Shown here one piece after another: positions 9,055 to 17,928 of a DNA stretch of 64,000 bases (its first letter is position 1; each line of letters opens with the position of its first letter). The translations under genes and the position numbers were made by a program. The notes below the pieces were generated by a model. That model made no database searches, had not been told where the DNA came from, and saw nothing but the letters and a program-made list of their open reading frames with translations. This DNA comes from Robinsoniella peoriensis (GTDB lineage Bacteria; Bacillota; Clostridia; Lachnospirales; Lachnospiraceae). Where the stretch lies: NCBI RefSeq assembly GCF_042680125.1, contig NZ_JBHTNY010000001.1. The stretch is one strand, 5' to 3'.

Positions 9055-9593
9055 CTTCGAAAGTATACGGCGACGCCCTGTTTGAAGTTGGATTGGAAAA
9101 GGCAAGATTAGGGGAATTAGAGGAAGAAGTTCTGGCTGTAAAGCGGATTCTTTTGGAAAATCCGGAATTTGAGCAGCTGATGCTTCATCCTAAGATTGAC
9201 AATGATAATAAGATCAAAGCAATTGAGTCTGTTTTTAAGGACAGAATCTCGGACGATTGTGTGGGACTTTTAGTCATTGTTGTTACAAAGGGGCGTTACA
9301 AAGAGCTTCCCCGGATATTTGATTATTTTATTGCGAAAGTAAAGGAATATAATAAAATTGGAATTGCGCAGATTACATCCGCGGTTCCGTTAAAAGATGA
9401 CTGGAAAAAGAAAATTGAGGCAAAACTGTTAGAGACAACGGACTATGTGAAAATGGAAATGAACTTTCATGTGGATGACAGTCTGATCGGCGGATTGATT
9501 ATCCGGATTGGAGACCGTGTAGTGGACAGCAGTATTAGAAGTCATCTTGTGGATCTCACCGGGAAGCTTACCAAGATTTCCCTGGAAGCCTGA
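9042..9593 (+). CDS. atpH: F-type ATP synthase subunit delta
   Basis: 183 residues. N-terminal helical bundle beginning ASKVYGDALFEVG and C-terminal signature region (LIGGLIIRIGDRVVDSSI) are characteristic of the delta subunit, which joins F1 to the b stalk. The ATG sits inside the end of atpF. Confidence 0.93.
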   Translation: MAKLASKVYGDALFEVGLEKARLGELEEEVLAVKRILLENPEFEQLMLHPKIDNDNKIKAIESVFKDRISDDCVGLLVIVVTKGRYKELPRIFDYFIAKVKEYNKIGIAQITSAVPLKDDWKKKIEAKLLETTDYVKMEMNFHVDDSLIGGLIIRIGDRVVDSSIRSHLVDLTGKLTKISLEA

Positions 9594-9680
9594 AATAATA
9601 GAAGTTCAGGAACAAGTGTGAAAGAAAATTCAAGAAATATTGATTTATGTAAATTGCAGGAAAGAAGGTGGCAAAGCCTC

Positions 9681-11195
9681 ATGAATTTAAGACCAGAGGA
9701 AATTAGTTCCGTTATTAAAGAACAGATAAAAAGATATTCCTCCGAGATGGCCGTGTCTGATGTTGGAACGGTAATCCAGGTGGCCGATGGGATTGCCCGT
9801 ATTCATGGTCTGGAGAATGCCATGCAGGGAGAACTTCTGGAGTTTCCGGGAGAAGTCCACGGTATGGTTCTGAACCTGGAAGAAGATAACGTAGGTGCTG
9901 TATTACTGGGAGATACCACCAGTATCAGTGAAGGCGATACTGTTAAGACAACCGGAAGAGTGGTTGAGGTTCCGGTAGGTGACGGAATGCTGGGGCGTGT
10001 TGTAAATTCCCTGGGTATGCCTATTGATGGAAAAGGTCCCATTCGGGCTGATAATTACCGGAAAATCGAACGCGTGGCTTTTGGTGTAATCGCAAGAAAA
10101 TCGGTAGATACACCGCTTCAGACAGGAATTAAAGCAATTGACTCCATGGTTCCAATTGGACGTGGGCAAAGGGAGTTAATCATTGGCGACAGGCAGACCG
10201 GAAAGACGGCGATAGCATTAGATACAATCATTAATCAAAAAGGACAGGGTGTAAAATGTATCTATGTGGCAATCGGACAGAAAGCATCTACGATTGCCGG
10301 TATTGTTAAGAAACTGGAAGAATACGGAGCAATGGACTATACGACGATCGTGGCTTCAACAGCAAGTGAACTTGCGCCGCTGCAGTATATTGCTCCTTAT
10401 GCAGGATGTGCAATAGGCGAAGAATGGATGGAGAAAGGTCAGGATGTATTGGTTGTTTATGATGACTTATCCAAACATGCGGCTGCTTACCGAACCCTGT
10501 CTTTACTTCTTAGAAGGCCGCCAGGCCGCGAAGCTTATCCGGGTGATGTTTTCTATCTGCATTCCAGGCTTCTGGAAAGAGCAGCCAGATTGTCGGATGA
10601 ACTGGGCGGAGGTTCTTTGACGGCACTTCCGATTATTGAGACCCAGGCAGGGGATGTATCTGCCTATATACCGACAAATGTTATTTCGATTACTGACGGA
10701 CAGATTTATCTGGAAACGGAAATGTTTAATGCAGGATTCCGGCCGGCAATCAATGCTGGATTATCCGTATCCCGTGTAGGTGGTGCGGCACAGATTAAGG
10801 CGATGAAGAAAATTGCATCCCCAATCCGTGTGGAACTTGCGCAATACAGAGAACTGGCAGCATTTTCCCAGTTTGGTTCAGAGCTTGACAATGACACCAG
10901 AGAGAAGCTGGCGCAGGGCGAGCGGATCAAAGAGGTGTTAAAACAACCCCAGTATAAGCCGATGCCGGTTGCATATCAGGTTATCATTATTTTTGCAGCT
11001 ACCCGCAAGTATTTGTTAGATATTAATGTGGAAGAAATACTGGATTTTGAAAAAGCCCTGTTTGAGTATATCGATATTAAATATCCTGAGATTCCGGAAG
11101 AAATCCGAACGACAAAGCAGATTTCAGATGAGACGGCGGATGCACTTGTGAAAGCAATAGAAGAATGCAAAGCAGAGTTTAAAGAATCCAGATAG
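9681..11195 (+). CDS. atpA: F-type ATP synthase subunit alpha
   Basis: 504 residues, the family's usual length. ATG at 9681 (MNLRPEEISS) is chosen over an in-frame GTG at 9618, since alpha subunits normally begin with this motif and AGAAGGTGG lies just upstream. Walker A GDRQTGKT at about 168-175; the alpha-specific VSRVGGAAQIKAMK block is intact. Non-catalytic nucleotide-binding subunit of the F1 head. Confidence 0.95.
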   Translation: MNLRPEEISSVIKEQIKRYSSEMAVSDVGTVIQVADGIARIHGLENAMQGELLEFPGEVHGMVLNLEEDNVGAVLLGDTTSISEGDTVKTTGRVVEVPVGDGMLGRVVNSLGMPIDGKGPIRADNYRKIERVAFGVIARKSVDTPLQTGIKAIDSMVPIGRGQRELIIGDRQTGKTAIALDTIINQKGQGVKCIYVAIGQKASTIAGIVKKLEEYGAMDYTTIVASTASELAPLQYIAPYAGCAIGEEWMEKGQDVLVVYDDLSKHAAAYRTLSLLLRRPPGREAYPGDVFYLHSRLLERAARLSDELGGGSLTALPIIETQAGDVSAYIPTNVISITDGQIYLETEMFNAGFRPAINAGLSVSRVGGAAQIKAMKKIASPIRVELAQYRELAAFSQFGSELDNDTREKLAQGERIKEVLKQPQYKPMPVAYQVIIIFAATRKYLLDINVEEILDFEKALFEYIDIKYPEIPEEIRTTKQISDETADALVKAIEECKAEFKESR

Positions 11196-11224
11196 GATGA
11201 AAATCGTTTAGAAAGGGTGATACA

Positions 11225-12082
11225 ATGGCTTCGATGAGAGATATTAGGCGGCGCCGGGCAGGTATAACCAGTATTCAGCAGATTACCAAGGCAATGAAGC
11301 TGGTATCCACCGTAAAGCTGCAGAAGGCAAGAGCCCATGCAGAACAGTCTAAGCCGTATTTTGAACGTATGTATGCTGTGGTTACCTCCATGCTGGCCAG
11401 GTCAGGCAAACTGGATCATCCCTATTTAAGACCCGGAAAGTCTCCGAAGAAAGCAGTGATAGTCATTACTTCAAACAGAGGACTTGCAGGCGGGTATAAC
11501 TCCAATGTTACAAAGCTGGTAACAGCTGGAGCGTGGAAAAAGGAAGATCTGGAGATATATGCAATAGGGCGAAAGGGTAAGGAATCCCTTGAGAAAAAGG
11601 GATATCATATCCGGGGGGATTTCAGTGAGGTGATAAATGCGCCGATGTTTCAGGATGCCCAGGAGATCAGCAAAGAAGTGCTGGATGCTTTTGCCCGGGA
11701 TGAGATTGGTGAAATCTATGTTGCCTATACCTCATTTAAGAATACCGTAGTTCATGAACCGAAACTGATGAAACTCCTTCCGATTGAATTTGCGGAGGGC
11801 GAATTATCAAGGGAAGACAGGATGGCGCTTATGAATTACGAGCCTGATGAGGACGAGGCATTAAATATAATTATTCCAAAATATGTAACAAGCATCTTAT
11901 ATGGATCCTTTACGGAAGCTCTGGCTAGTGAAAACGGGGCCAGAATGCAGGCAATGGATGCGGCAACAAGCAACGCAGACGAAATGATAGATAAACTGGC
12001 ACTTCAGTACAACCGTGCAAGGCAGGGATCTATCACACAGGAATTAACAGAAATTATTGCCGGTGCAGAGGCGATCAGCTAG
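11225..12082 (+). CDS. atpG: F-type ATP synthase subunit gamma
   Basis: 285 residues. N-terminal coiled-coil half starts with MRDIRRRRAGITSIQQITKA-type sequence and the C-terminal half ends with the conserved YNRARQGSITQELTEI block, which forms the central rotor shaft. ATG is preceded by AAAGGGTG. A small CAGGC-TTTT-GCCTG hairpin and one copy of a dispersed AGCGTGT motif lie just after its stop, before atpD. Confidence 0.95.
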   Translation: MASMRDIRRRRAGITSIQQITKAMKLVSTVKLQKARAHAEQSKPYFERMYAVVTSMLARSGKLDHPYLRPGKSPKKAVIVITSNRGLAGGYNSNVTKLVTAGAWKKEDLEIYAIGRKGKESLEKKGYHIRGDFSEVINAPMFQDAQEISKEVLDAFARDEIGEIYVAYTSFKNTVVHEPKLMKLLPIEFAEGELSREDRMALMNYEPDEDEALNIIIPKYVTSILYGSFTEALASENGARMQAMDAATSNADEMIDKLALQYNRARQGSITQELTEIIAGAEAIS

Positions 12083-12156
12083 AGCGTGTTCTAATACAGG
12101 CTTTTGCCTGCAATATGCAGTAAAATATGGAAAGAAAAAGGAGTGAGAACCAGACA

Positions 12157-13548
12157 ATGTCAGAAAAAAACAAAGGCAAAATCACTCAAATCATAGGTGC
12201 AGTATTGGATATTAAGTTTCCGGAGGGGCATCTTCCGGAAATTTATGAAGCGGTACACATTAAAAGAAACGATGGTGAAATGCTGGTAGTAGAAGTTGCA
12301 CAGCATCTGGGTGATGATACGGTCAGATGTATTGCGATGGGATCTACCGATGGTTTAGTCCGTGGAATGGAGGCTGTCGCAACAGGTGCACCCATAACGG
12401 TACCGGTTGGGGAACATACACTTGGAAGAATCTTTAATGTAACCGGAGATGTAATAGACAATAAAGAACCGCCTAAGGATGTAGCGTATTTGCCGATTCA
12501 CAGAAAGGCGCCGTCTTTTGAAGAACAGTCCACATCAACAGAAGTACTGGAAACCGGTATTAAAGTAGTGGATCTTCTCTGCCCATACCAAAAGGGCGGA
12601 AAGATTGGTTTGTTCGGTGGTGCCGGTGTAGGTAAAACCGTACTGATCCAGGAACTGATTCGTAATATTGCAACAGAGCATGGCGGATATTCGGTATTCA
12701 CCGGTGTAGGGGAGCGTACGCGTGAAGGAAATGACCTCTATTATGAAATGACAGAATCCGGTGTTATCAATAAAACAACTATGGTGTTCGGACAGATGAA
12801 TGAGCCGCCGGGAGCCAGAATGAGAGTGGGGCTCACGGGACTTACCATGGCGGAATATTTTCGTGATGAAGGCGGTAAAGATGTATTGCTCTTTATCGAT
12901 AATATTTTCCGTTTCACACAGGCAGGTTCAGAAGTTTCAGCGCTTCTTGGACGTATGCCTTCAGCAGTTGGTTATCAGCCCACACTTCAGACTGAGATGG
13001 GAGCCTTACAGGAGCGTATTACTTCTACAAAAAATGGTTCAATCACATCTGTACAGGCTGTTTATGTACCTGCGGATGATTTGACAGACCCGGCTCCGGC
13101 TACAACTTTTGCCCATCTGGATGCAACCACCGTATTATCCCGTTCTATCGTGGAACTGGGTATTTATCCGGCAGTTGACCCACTGGATTCTTCATCCCGT
13201 ATACTGGATCCCCAGATTGTGGGAGAGGAACATTATGGGGTAGCCAGAGGCGTTCAGGAAATTCTGCAGAGATACAAGGAATTGCAGGATATTATTGCAA
13301 TTTTGGGTATGGATGAGTTGTCGGAAGATGAAAAGCTGATCGTAAACCGTGCCAGAAAGATACAGAGATTCCTGTCCCAGCCGTTTTTCGTTGCCACACA
13401 GTTTACAGGGCTGGATGGAAAGTACGTGCCAATCAGTGAAACGATCCGGGGATTCAAAGAAATTCTGGATGGGAAACACGATGATATTCCGGAGAGTTAT
13501 TTCTTAAATGCAGGCTCTATAGATGATGTTCTGGAGCGTGTGAAATAA
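12157..13548 (+). CDS. atpD: F-type ATP synthase subunit beta
   Basis: 463 residues. Catalytic subunit of F1. Walker A GGAGVGKT at about 154-161, the GERTREGNDLY block with the catalytic Glu region, and the ALLGRMPSAVGYQPTL loop are intact. The ATG at 12157 (MSEKNKGKI) is preferred to one at 12127 because AAGGAG (12138-12143) precedes it and the extra ten residues are not family-like. Confidence 0.96.
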   Translation: MSEKNKGKITQIIGAVLDIKFPEGHLPEIYEAVHIKRNDGEMLVVEVAQHLGDDTVRCIAMGSTDGLVRGMEAVATGAPITVPVGEHTLGRIFNVTGDVIDNKEPPKDVAYLPIHRKAPSFEEQSTSTEVLETGIKVVDLLCPYQKGGKIGLFGGAGVGKTVLIQELIRNIATEHGGYSVFTGVGERTREGNDLYYEMTESGVINKTTMVFGQMNEPPGARMRVGLTGLTMAEYFRDEGGKDVLLFIDNIFRFTQAGSEVSALLGRMPSAVGYQPTLQTEMGALQERITSTKNGSITSVQAVYVPADDLTDPAPATTFAHLDATTVLSRSIVELGIYPAVDPLDSSSRILDPQIVGEEHYGVARGVQEILQRYKELQDIIAILGMDELSEDEKLIVNRARKIQRFLSQPFFVATQFTGLDGKYVPISETIRGFKEILDGKHDDIPESYFLNAGSIDDVLERVK

Positions 13549-13602
13549 TAAGTTAAAAGGAAGCATTCATCAATGTCCATGTCTGGGACAGATAGGAGTT
13601 TT

Positions 13603-14010
13603 ATGGCGGATGAAAAATTTTTTGAATTGGAGATCATTTCTCCGGACCGGATATTTTATCAGGGAAAGGCAAGTATGGTAGAACTCAATACTTCCGAAGG
13701 TGAAATTGGTGTTTATAAAAACCATATTCCGCTGACCACCATACTGGTTCCGGGAATTGTAACCATTACAGAAGCTTCCGGCAAAAAAGAAGCTGCTGTT
13801 CATGCAGGTTTTATTGAAATTTTAAAAGAAAAAATAACAATTCTTGCAGAAATTGCAGAGTGGCCGGAAGAGATTGATATAAATCGTGCAAAAGAGGCCA
13901 AGGTGCGGGCGGAAAGAAGAATACAGACCCACCCCTCGGATATAAATGTAACGCGTGCCGAAATGGCTTTGCGCAAAGCATTAATCCGAATTGAACTGGC
14001 TGGAAAATAA
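13603..14010 (+). CDS. atpC: F-type ATP synthase subunit epsilon
   Basis: 135 residues. N-terminal beta-sandwich (LEIISPDRIFYQG, then GEIGVYKNHIPL) and C-terminal two-helix regulatory domain. ATG at 13603 (MADEKFFELE) is chosen because TAGGAG lies 6 bases upstream and family members begin there; an in-frame ATG at 13573 would add ten unusual residues. Last gene of the operon; a strong hairpin terminator follows 10 bases later. Confidence 0.93.
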   Translation: MADEKFFELEIISPDRIFYQGKASMVELNTSEGEIGVYKNHIPLTTILVPGIVTITEASGKKEAAVHAGFIEILKEKITILAEIAEWPEEIDINRAKEAKVRAERRIQTHPSDINVTRAEMALRKALIRIELAGK

Positions 14011-14020
14011 AAAAGAGAAT

Positions 14021-14070
14021 AAAAACCCTCCGATTGGTGATACTTAGGTATTACGAATTGGAGGGTTTTT
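14021..14070 (+). terminator. Operon terminator whose 3' arm contains the ywmB ribosome binding site
   Basis: AAAAACCCTCCGATT (14021-14035) pairs with AATTGGAGGGTTTTT (14056-14070), with one G-U pair, and the loop can add further pairs (GTGATAC with GTATTAC). The 3' arm ends in five T, a classical intrinsic terminator for atp. The GGAGGG at 14060-14065 within that arm is also the only plausible Shine-Dalgarno for the ATG at 14073. Confidence 0.85.
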
Positions 14071-14072
14071 GT

Positions 14073-14810
14073 ATGAAAAAAATATGGGTTGCATTTATTG
14101 TTCTTTTATGGGGCGTTGCAGGATTTCAGATCATACAGGGGAAAGAAGCAGCGGAAGAAAATAAGCTGATTGAGGTTTTCCATACAGTAGGCAGCGAACA
14201 AAAGACTAGTATGGTGGAATACTATGGAACATATGATAAAGAATATCTCCCAATTGAAGACCGGGAAGCACTTCTTCGGGAAGTGGCTTTGAAACTTGGA
14301 ATTACGAAAGGTATGAAGGTAGAGCGGACATACGAAGAAAAAAGGCAGGAAGTTTCATTGACAAAAAAAGCTAAGCATGCTGTGACTACTCTGCGGTTTA
14401 TCACAAATGAAGAAGGAAAAGAGACAAAACAATATATGATAGCCAGCATTGCTCTGGATAAAGATATGGAAAGTGCGCTGGCACATAAAAAGAAGCTGGA
14501 AAAAACGCTGGATGACTATACATCCCAGAGCAGAAGTTCTGCCAATGTAATCGGATCTTATGATGGTAAGCTGGATTTAGATAAGAGAAATGAAGTGGCA
14601 GACGAAATCCTTGGTGAAATGGGTGCCAAGATTGTAACTGAGCACAGGGATATGCAGCTCTATACCATTTATGCTTACACTACCTATGTATCGGATTATG
14701 TCATGCAGGAAGATCAGGCAGTGAATGTAAATATAGCCATGCGGTATAATGAAGAGGAAGATAAAACATATGTCTATGTGGCGACTCCGGTACTTGGGCT
14801 GGATTATTAG
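14073..14810 (+). CDS. YwmB-like secreted/anchored protein
   Basis: 245 residues: a short basic N terminus and one hydrophobic segment (signal peptide or anchor, about 4-22), then a soluble alpha/beta domain exposed outside the membrane. Sequence style and position directly after atpC match the YwmB (DUF1779, 'TATA-box-binding-like fold') family, which follows the atp operon in many Bacillota near sporulation genes. Molecular function in that family is not established. ATG 14073 is chosen over an upstream ATG at 14034 since only 14073 has a ribosome binding site and follows the terminator. Translation may be limited because that site lies in the terminator stem. Confidence 0.6.
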   Translation: MKKIWVAFIVLLWGVAGFQIIQGKEAAEENKLIEVFHTVGSEQKTSMVEYYGTYDKEYLPIEDREALLREVALKLGITKGMKVERTYEEKRQEVSLTKKAKHAVTTLRFITNEEGKETKQYMIASIALDKDMESALAHKKKLEKTLDDYTSQSRSSANVIGSYDGKLDLDKRNEVADEILGEMGAKIVTEHRDMQLYTIYAYTTYVSDYVMQEDQAVNVNIAMRYNEEEDKTYVYVATPVLGLDY

Positions 14811-14929
14811 ATATTTTCAAACACAAGCAGACTAATGGGTTTAAGTTAATATGATTAATTTCCCAGATAAGCTTCACTTTTTTACACAGCAGCATATATT
14901 ATAGTAAATGCGTAATAAAGGAGTAGTTT

Positions 14930-16522
14930 ATGGAGGAACATAAAAATTATCCCCATAACCAAATAGAAAATTGTCCGTGCTATCCTAATTGTGACGATAT
15001 GATGCATAAGCAGGGCGGGGAACAGCCACAAAAGCCATTCTGGCCGCCTTTGCCATCACAGCCAATTCCACCGGTCTGGCCATCCATGGGGAGTGATTCA
15101 GAGCGTCAGGATCCGGGAAGACCGGATCCAGGCTGGGGCAGAACACAGCCGTGGCAGCCATCCGGAAATCAGCATGGAGATCCGGGCTGGGGCGGTCAAC
15201 AGCCATGGCAAAGAATGGACGATCGTCGGGATATGTACAATCCGGGAGTACGGCCGTGGCAGCCGGGGGATGATTACCAGGGCGGATTAAATGAAGACAG
15301 ACACCCATGGCAGTCAGATAATGAATGGAATGAGAGATCGTATAGCAGACCACAGCCATGGTCATCCGGAAACATGGAAATGGAAAGTGCCGGACAGCCT
15401 GGTAATTCAGATGCAGACATGGGATGGGATATGGAGTCTGACCAACAGGACATGAACATGCCGGAAAATCAAATGAGACCTGATATGGAAATGCCCCAGA
15501 ACTGGGGAAGTCCATGGATGGATGAATCAGATATGTACGATATTCCGGAATCCGAAATGAATGGCGATATGAATATGCCAATGCCGGAAAGCCAGCCGTG
15601 GCCGGAGATGAATATGCCAATGCCGGAAAGTCAGCCGTGGCCGGAGATGAATATGCCAATGCCGGAAAGTCAGCCATGGCCGGAGATGAATATGCCAAAT
15701 GGAAATACGTGGTCTGACTCAGCTATGCCGAACAACCAAGTATGGCCAGGAAGATCCATGCCAAATAGCCAGCCGTGGTCAGGAAGGCAAATGCAGCCGA
15801 ACCAGGGATTTTCAGGAAATGGTATGAACAGAAATTCAGAAATGCCGGGAATTCAGGTGCGTCCGGATATGGGGAACGGAACAAACCAGATGTACCCCGA
15901 CATGACAATGCCAGGCAATCAGATGTGGCCCGGTTCAAATATGGAACCGGATATGGAACAGGACATGGAATCGGACATGGAAATGCCGGGCAACCAGATG
16001 AGACCTGACATGGGAATGCCGGGAAGCCAGATGAGACCTGACATGGGAATGCCGGAAAACCAGATGAGACCAGGATATATGTACTATCCGAATGGCTCCT
16101 CAGATAGAATGCGGGGAGTAATTAATCCGGTATTCCGGAATGAAGAAATGGAAAAAGAAGAGCAGGAAACAGAACATGACCTGGAACGCTTAAAAGGCAT
16201 GTATCCGGATATTGCTAAAAAAATCCAATTATTTGTAGAAGAGGCATGTGACGATCTGGAATATGCAGGAAGCCCAATGTTTGATGAACAGCCGGATAAA
16301 GTAAACATGATGAGAACGGTAAATAGTATTTATGATAAAGTAAGAGAAGATGTACCGGTAGAAGAGGAAGAAGATAAAGATGACCTCTTTGCAATGAATA
16401 AGGAAAGCAGAAGAAGATATCCGCCGGGAAAGAACTGGCTTCGTGACTTCGTAGAAGTAATGCTCTATCATGAGATGTTCCAGAGGCGCTGCAGACACCG
16501 CCATTGCCGGAGACGGTATTAA
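14930..16522 (+). CDS. Met/Pro/Trp-rich repeat protein with small conserved C-terminal domain; possible spore coat-type protein
   Basis: 530 residues. About residues 1-400 are low complexity, rich in Met, Pro, Asn, Gln and Trp, with recurrent QPW, MPGNQM and RPDM motifs and a perfect-frame tandem repeat (three copies of a 13-residue unit). Residues about 415-530 are ordered: a helical block (MYPDIAKKIQ, VEEACDDLEY, GSPMFDE, IYDKVRED) and a very basic Cys/His/Arg tail (RRCRHRHCRRRY). I recall similar C-terminal blocks in unnamed small Clostridia proteins, but no named family. The Cys-rich N terminus (CPCYPNC) and composition resemble spore coat or exosporium proteins; this is inference. ATG preceded by AAAGGAG. 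Confidence 0.6.
   Translation: MEEHKNYPHNQIENCPCYPNCDDMMHKQGGEQPQKPFWPPLPSQPIPPVWPSMGSDSERQDPGRPDPGWGRTQPWQPSGNQHGDPGWGGQQPWQRMDDRRDMYNPGVRPWQPGDDYQGGLNEDRHPWQSDNEWNERSYSRPQPWSSGNMEMESAGQPGNSDADMGWDMESDQQDMNMPENQMRPDMEMPQNWGSPWMDESDMYDIPESEMNGDMNMPMPESQPWPEMNMPMPESQPWPEMNMPMPESQPWPEMNMPNGNTWSDSAMPNNQVWPGRSMPNSQPWSGRQMQPNQGFSGNGMNRNSEMPGIQVRPDMGNGTNQMYPDMTMPGNQMWPGSNMEPDMEQDMESDMEMPGNQMRPDMGMPGSQMRPDMGMPENQMRPGYMYYPNGSSDRMRGVINPVFRNEEMEKEEQETEHDLERLKGMYPDIAKKIQLFVEEACDDLEYAGSPMFDEQPDKVNMMRTVNSIYDKVREDVPVEEEEDKDDLFAMNKESRRRYPPGKNWLRDFVEVMLYHEMFQRRCRHRHCRRRY
15569..15685 (+). repeat. Three tandem 39-bp repeats inside the Met/Pro/Trp-rich gene
   Basis: Three near-identical 39-base units, each encoding MNMPMPESQPWPE, lie head to tail, and a fourth unit starts before diverging. 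In-frame length favours copy-number variation without frameshift. Confidence 0.9.
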
Positions 16523-16571
16523 GCAATAAAAGTAATGTCGGACTGATGTAAGCGTCTGAAGATATTTAATG

Positions 16572-16604
16572 AAGAAACCGGTGGCTAACTTACACCGGTT
16601 TCTT
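16572..16604 (+). terminator. Hairpin terminator
   Basis: AAGAAACCGGTG (16572-16583) and CACCGGTTTCTT (16593-16604) form a perfect 12-bp stem with a 9-base loop after the repeat-protein gene. The T tail is short. Confidence 0.7.
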
Positions 16605-16676
16605 AAAAGTGAGACAGCGATTGTGGTGCTAACCGCATTTATTGTCTAAAAAAGTTGCATTTAATAAAAATTTATG

Positions 16677-16705
16677 TTGAGGTTTTTAACTAAAGCCAGT
16701 ACAAT
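16677..16705 (+). promoter_or_regulatory. Sigma-A-type promoter for the methyltransferase gene
   Basis: TTGAGG (16677-16682), 17-base spacer, TACAAT (16700-16705). Each hexamer differs from consensus at one or two positions and the spacing is ideal. It lies between the preceding terminator and the gene at 16770. Confidence 0.6.
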
Positions 16706-16769
16706 AGAGACATGGTCTATTCATGGGGAGAATCTATGGGACCTGTCTTGTCGTTAAGGGGAAATAATA

Positions 16770-17921
16770 ATGGAAGAATTAATGAAAGTATTAGAACAAT
16801 ATTTAGATGAAAATATGCTGCAGGCGGTTGTAAGCGGGGCTAAAAAAGCGGACATCCCGTCAAAGATCAAAATCCGCCCGGTTTTAAATAAAGAATTATT
16901 AAAGTTTCAAACTGCAATTACAGATGGAAAAAAGGAAATACATAAAAATTTTGATAATCTAGTGATGAGAGAACAGTTAAAATCCTGGATGGAGTCTGAT
17001 TATAAACAGTTACAGATGGATACAGTCGAATATGCGATTACAGTACTGGTGAGCAAAAAGGGGAAAATGACCATTAAGAAAAAAAGGTGGGACAAGCCCA
17101 AAGAACCCGTTTCTCTACAGCATAACCGTAAAAAGAAGTATGTGTTAGAGGAAGGCACGCCGATTCCATTTCTGGTGGATCTGGGGGTCATGACTCAGGA
17201 GGGGAAGATTGTAAATTCCAAATATGATAAGTTCCGGCAGATCAACCGCTTTTTGGAGTTCGTGGAGGATATTATGCCTCAGCTGGACCGTACACGAGAG
17301 GTGACGATCATAGATTTCGGGTGTGGAAAATCGTATCTTACATTTGCGATGTACTACTATCTGAAGATTCTTCAGGGGCTGGATATTCATATGATCGGTC
17401 TGGACCTGAAGGAAGATGTCATTGAAAAGTGTAATGGACTGGCAAAAGGATATGGATATGATAAATTAGAATTTTATATAGGAGATATCGCATCTTACGA
17501 AGGCGTGGATCACGTAGACATGGTGGTAACCTTACATGCCTGCGATACAGCTACAGATTATGCCCTGGCTAAGGCTGTGAAATGGGGGGCAGAAGTTATT
17601 CTTTCCGTTCCATGCTGTCAGCATGAATTAAACGGGCAGATTCAGAATGATATACTGGAACCCGTATTAAAGTACGGATTAATTAAAGAAAGAATGGCGG
17701 CTTTGCTGACTGATGCTTTCCGTGCCGGCAGGCTGGAGGAAGAGGGTTACAATGTCCAGATTCTGGAATTTATCGATATGGAACATACGCCAAAAAATAT
17801 TCTGATACGGGCTGTAAAGGCCGGTGTGCCAAAAAAAGTCAAAAATCTTGCTGAATGTATGGAATTGGTGGGGGCCAGACCGACAATAAATAAACTCTTA
17901 AATGCCAAAGAGGAGGCATGA
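16770..17921 (+). CDS. SAM-dependent methyltransferase, Methyltransf_32 type
   Basis: 383 residues. N-terminal all-helical/mixed region (about 1-160), then a Rossmann methyltransferase domain: motif I IDFGCGKSYLTF (about 180-191), an acidic end of strand 2 (IGLDLKEDVI), and the late motif VPCCQHEL characteristic of the Methyltransf_32 group. Members occur in bacteria and in eukaryotes (METTL25/GSTCD relatives); substrates of bacterial ones are mostly unknown, possibly RNA or protein. ATG preceded by AAGGGG. The stop overlaps the upstream region of the next gene, so the two are probably co-transcribed. Confidence 0.75.
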   Translation: MEELMKVLEQYLDENMLQAVVSGAKKADIPSKIKIRPVLNKELLKFQTAITDGKKEIHKNFDNLVMREQLKSWMESDYKQLQMDTVEYAITVLVSKKGKMTIKKKRWDKPKEPVSLQHNRKKKYVLEEGTPIPFLVDLGVMTQEGKIVNSKYDKFRQINRFLEFVEDIMPQLDRTREVTIIDFGCGKSYLTFAMYYYLKILQGLDIHMIGLDLKEDVIEKCNGLAKGYGYDKLEFYIGDIASYEGVDHVDMVVTLHACDTATDYALAKAVKWGAEVILSVPCCQHELNGQIQNDILEPVLKYGLIKERMAALLTDAFRAGRLEEEGYNVQILEFIDMEHTPKNILIRAVKAGVPKKVKNLAECMELVGARPTINKLLNAKEEA

Positions 17922-17928
17922 GGCAAAT

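Noticed and set aside
14985..15698. 237-codon minus-strand frame opposite the Met/Pro/Trp-rich gene
   Set aside because: Mirror of a low-complexity coding repeat; no start signals and no homology recognised.
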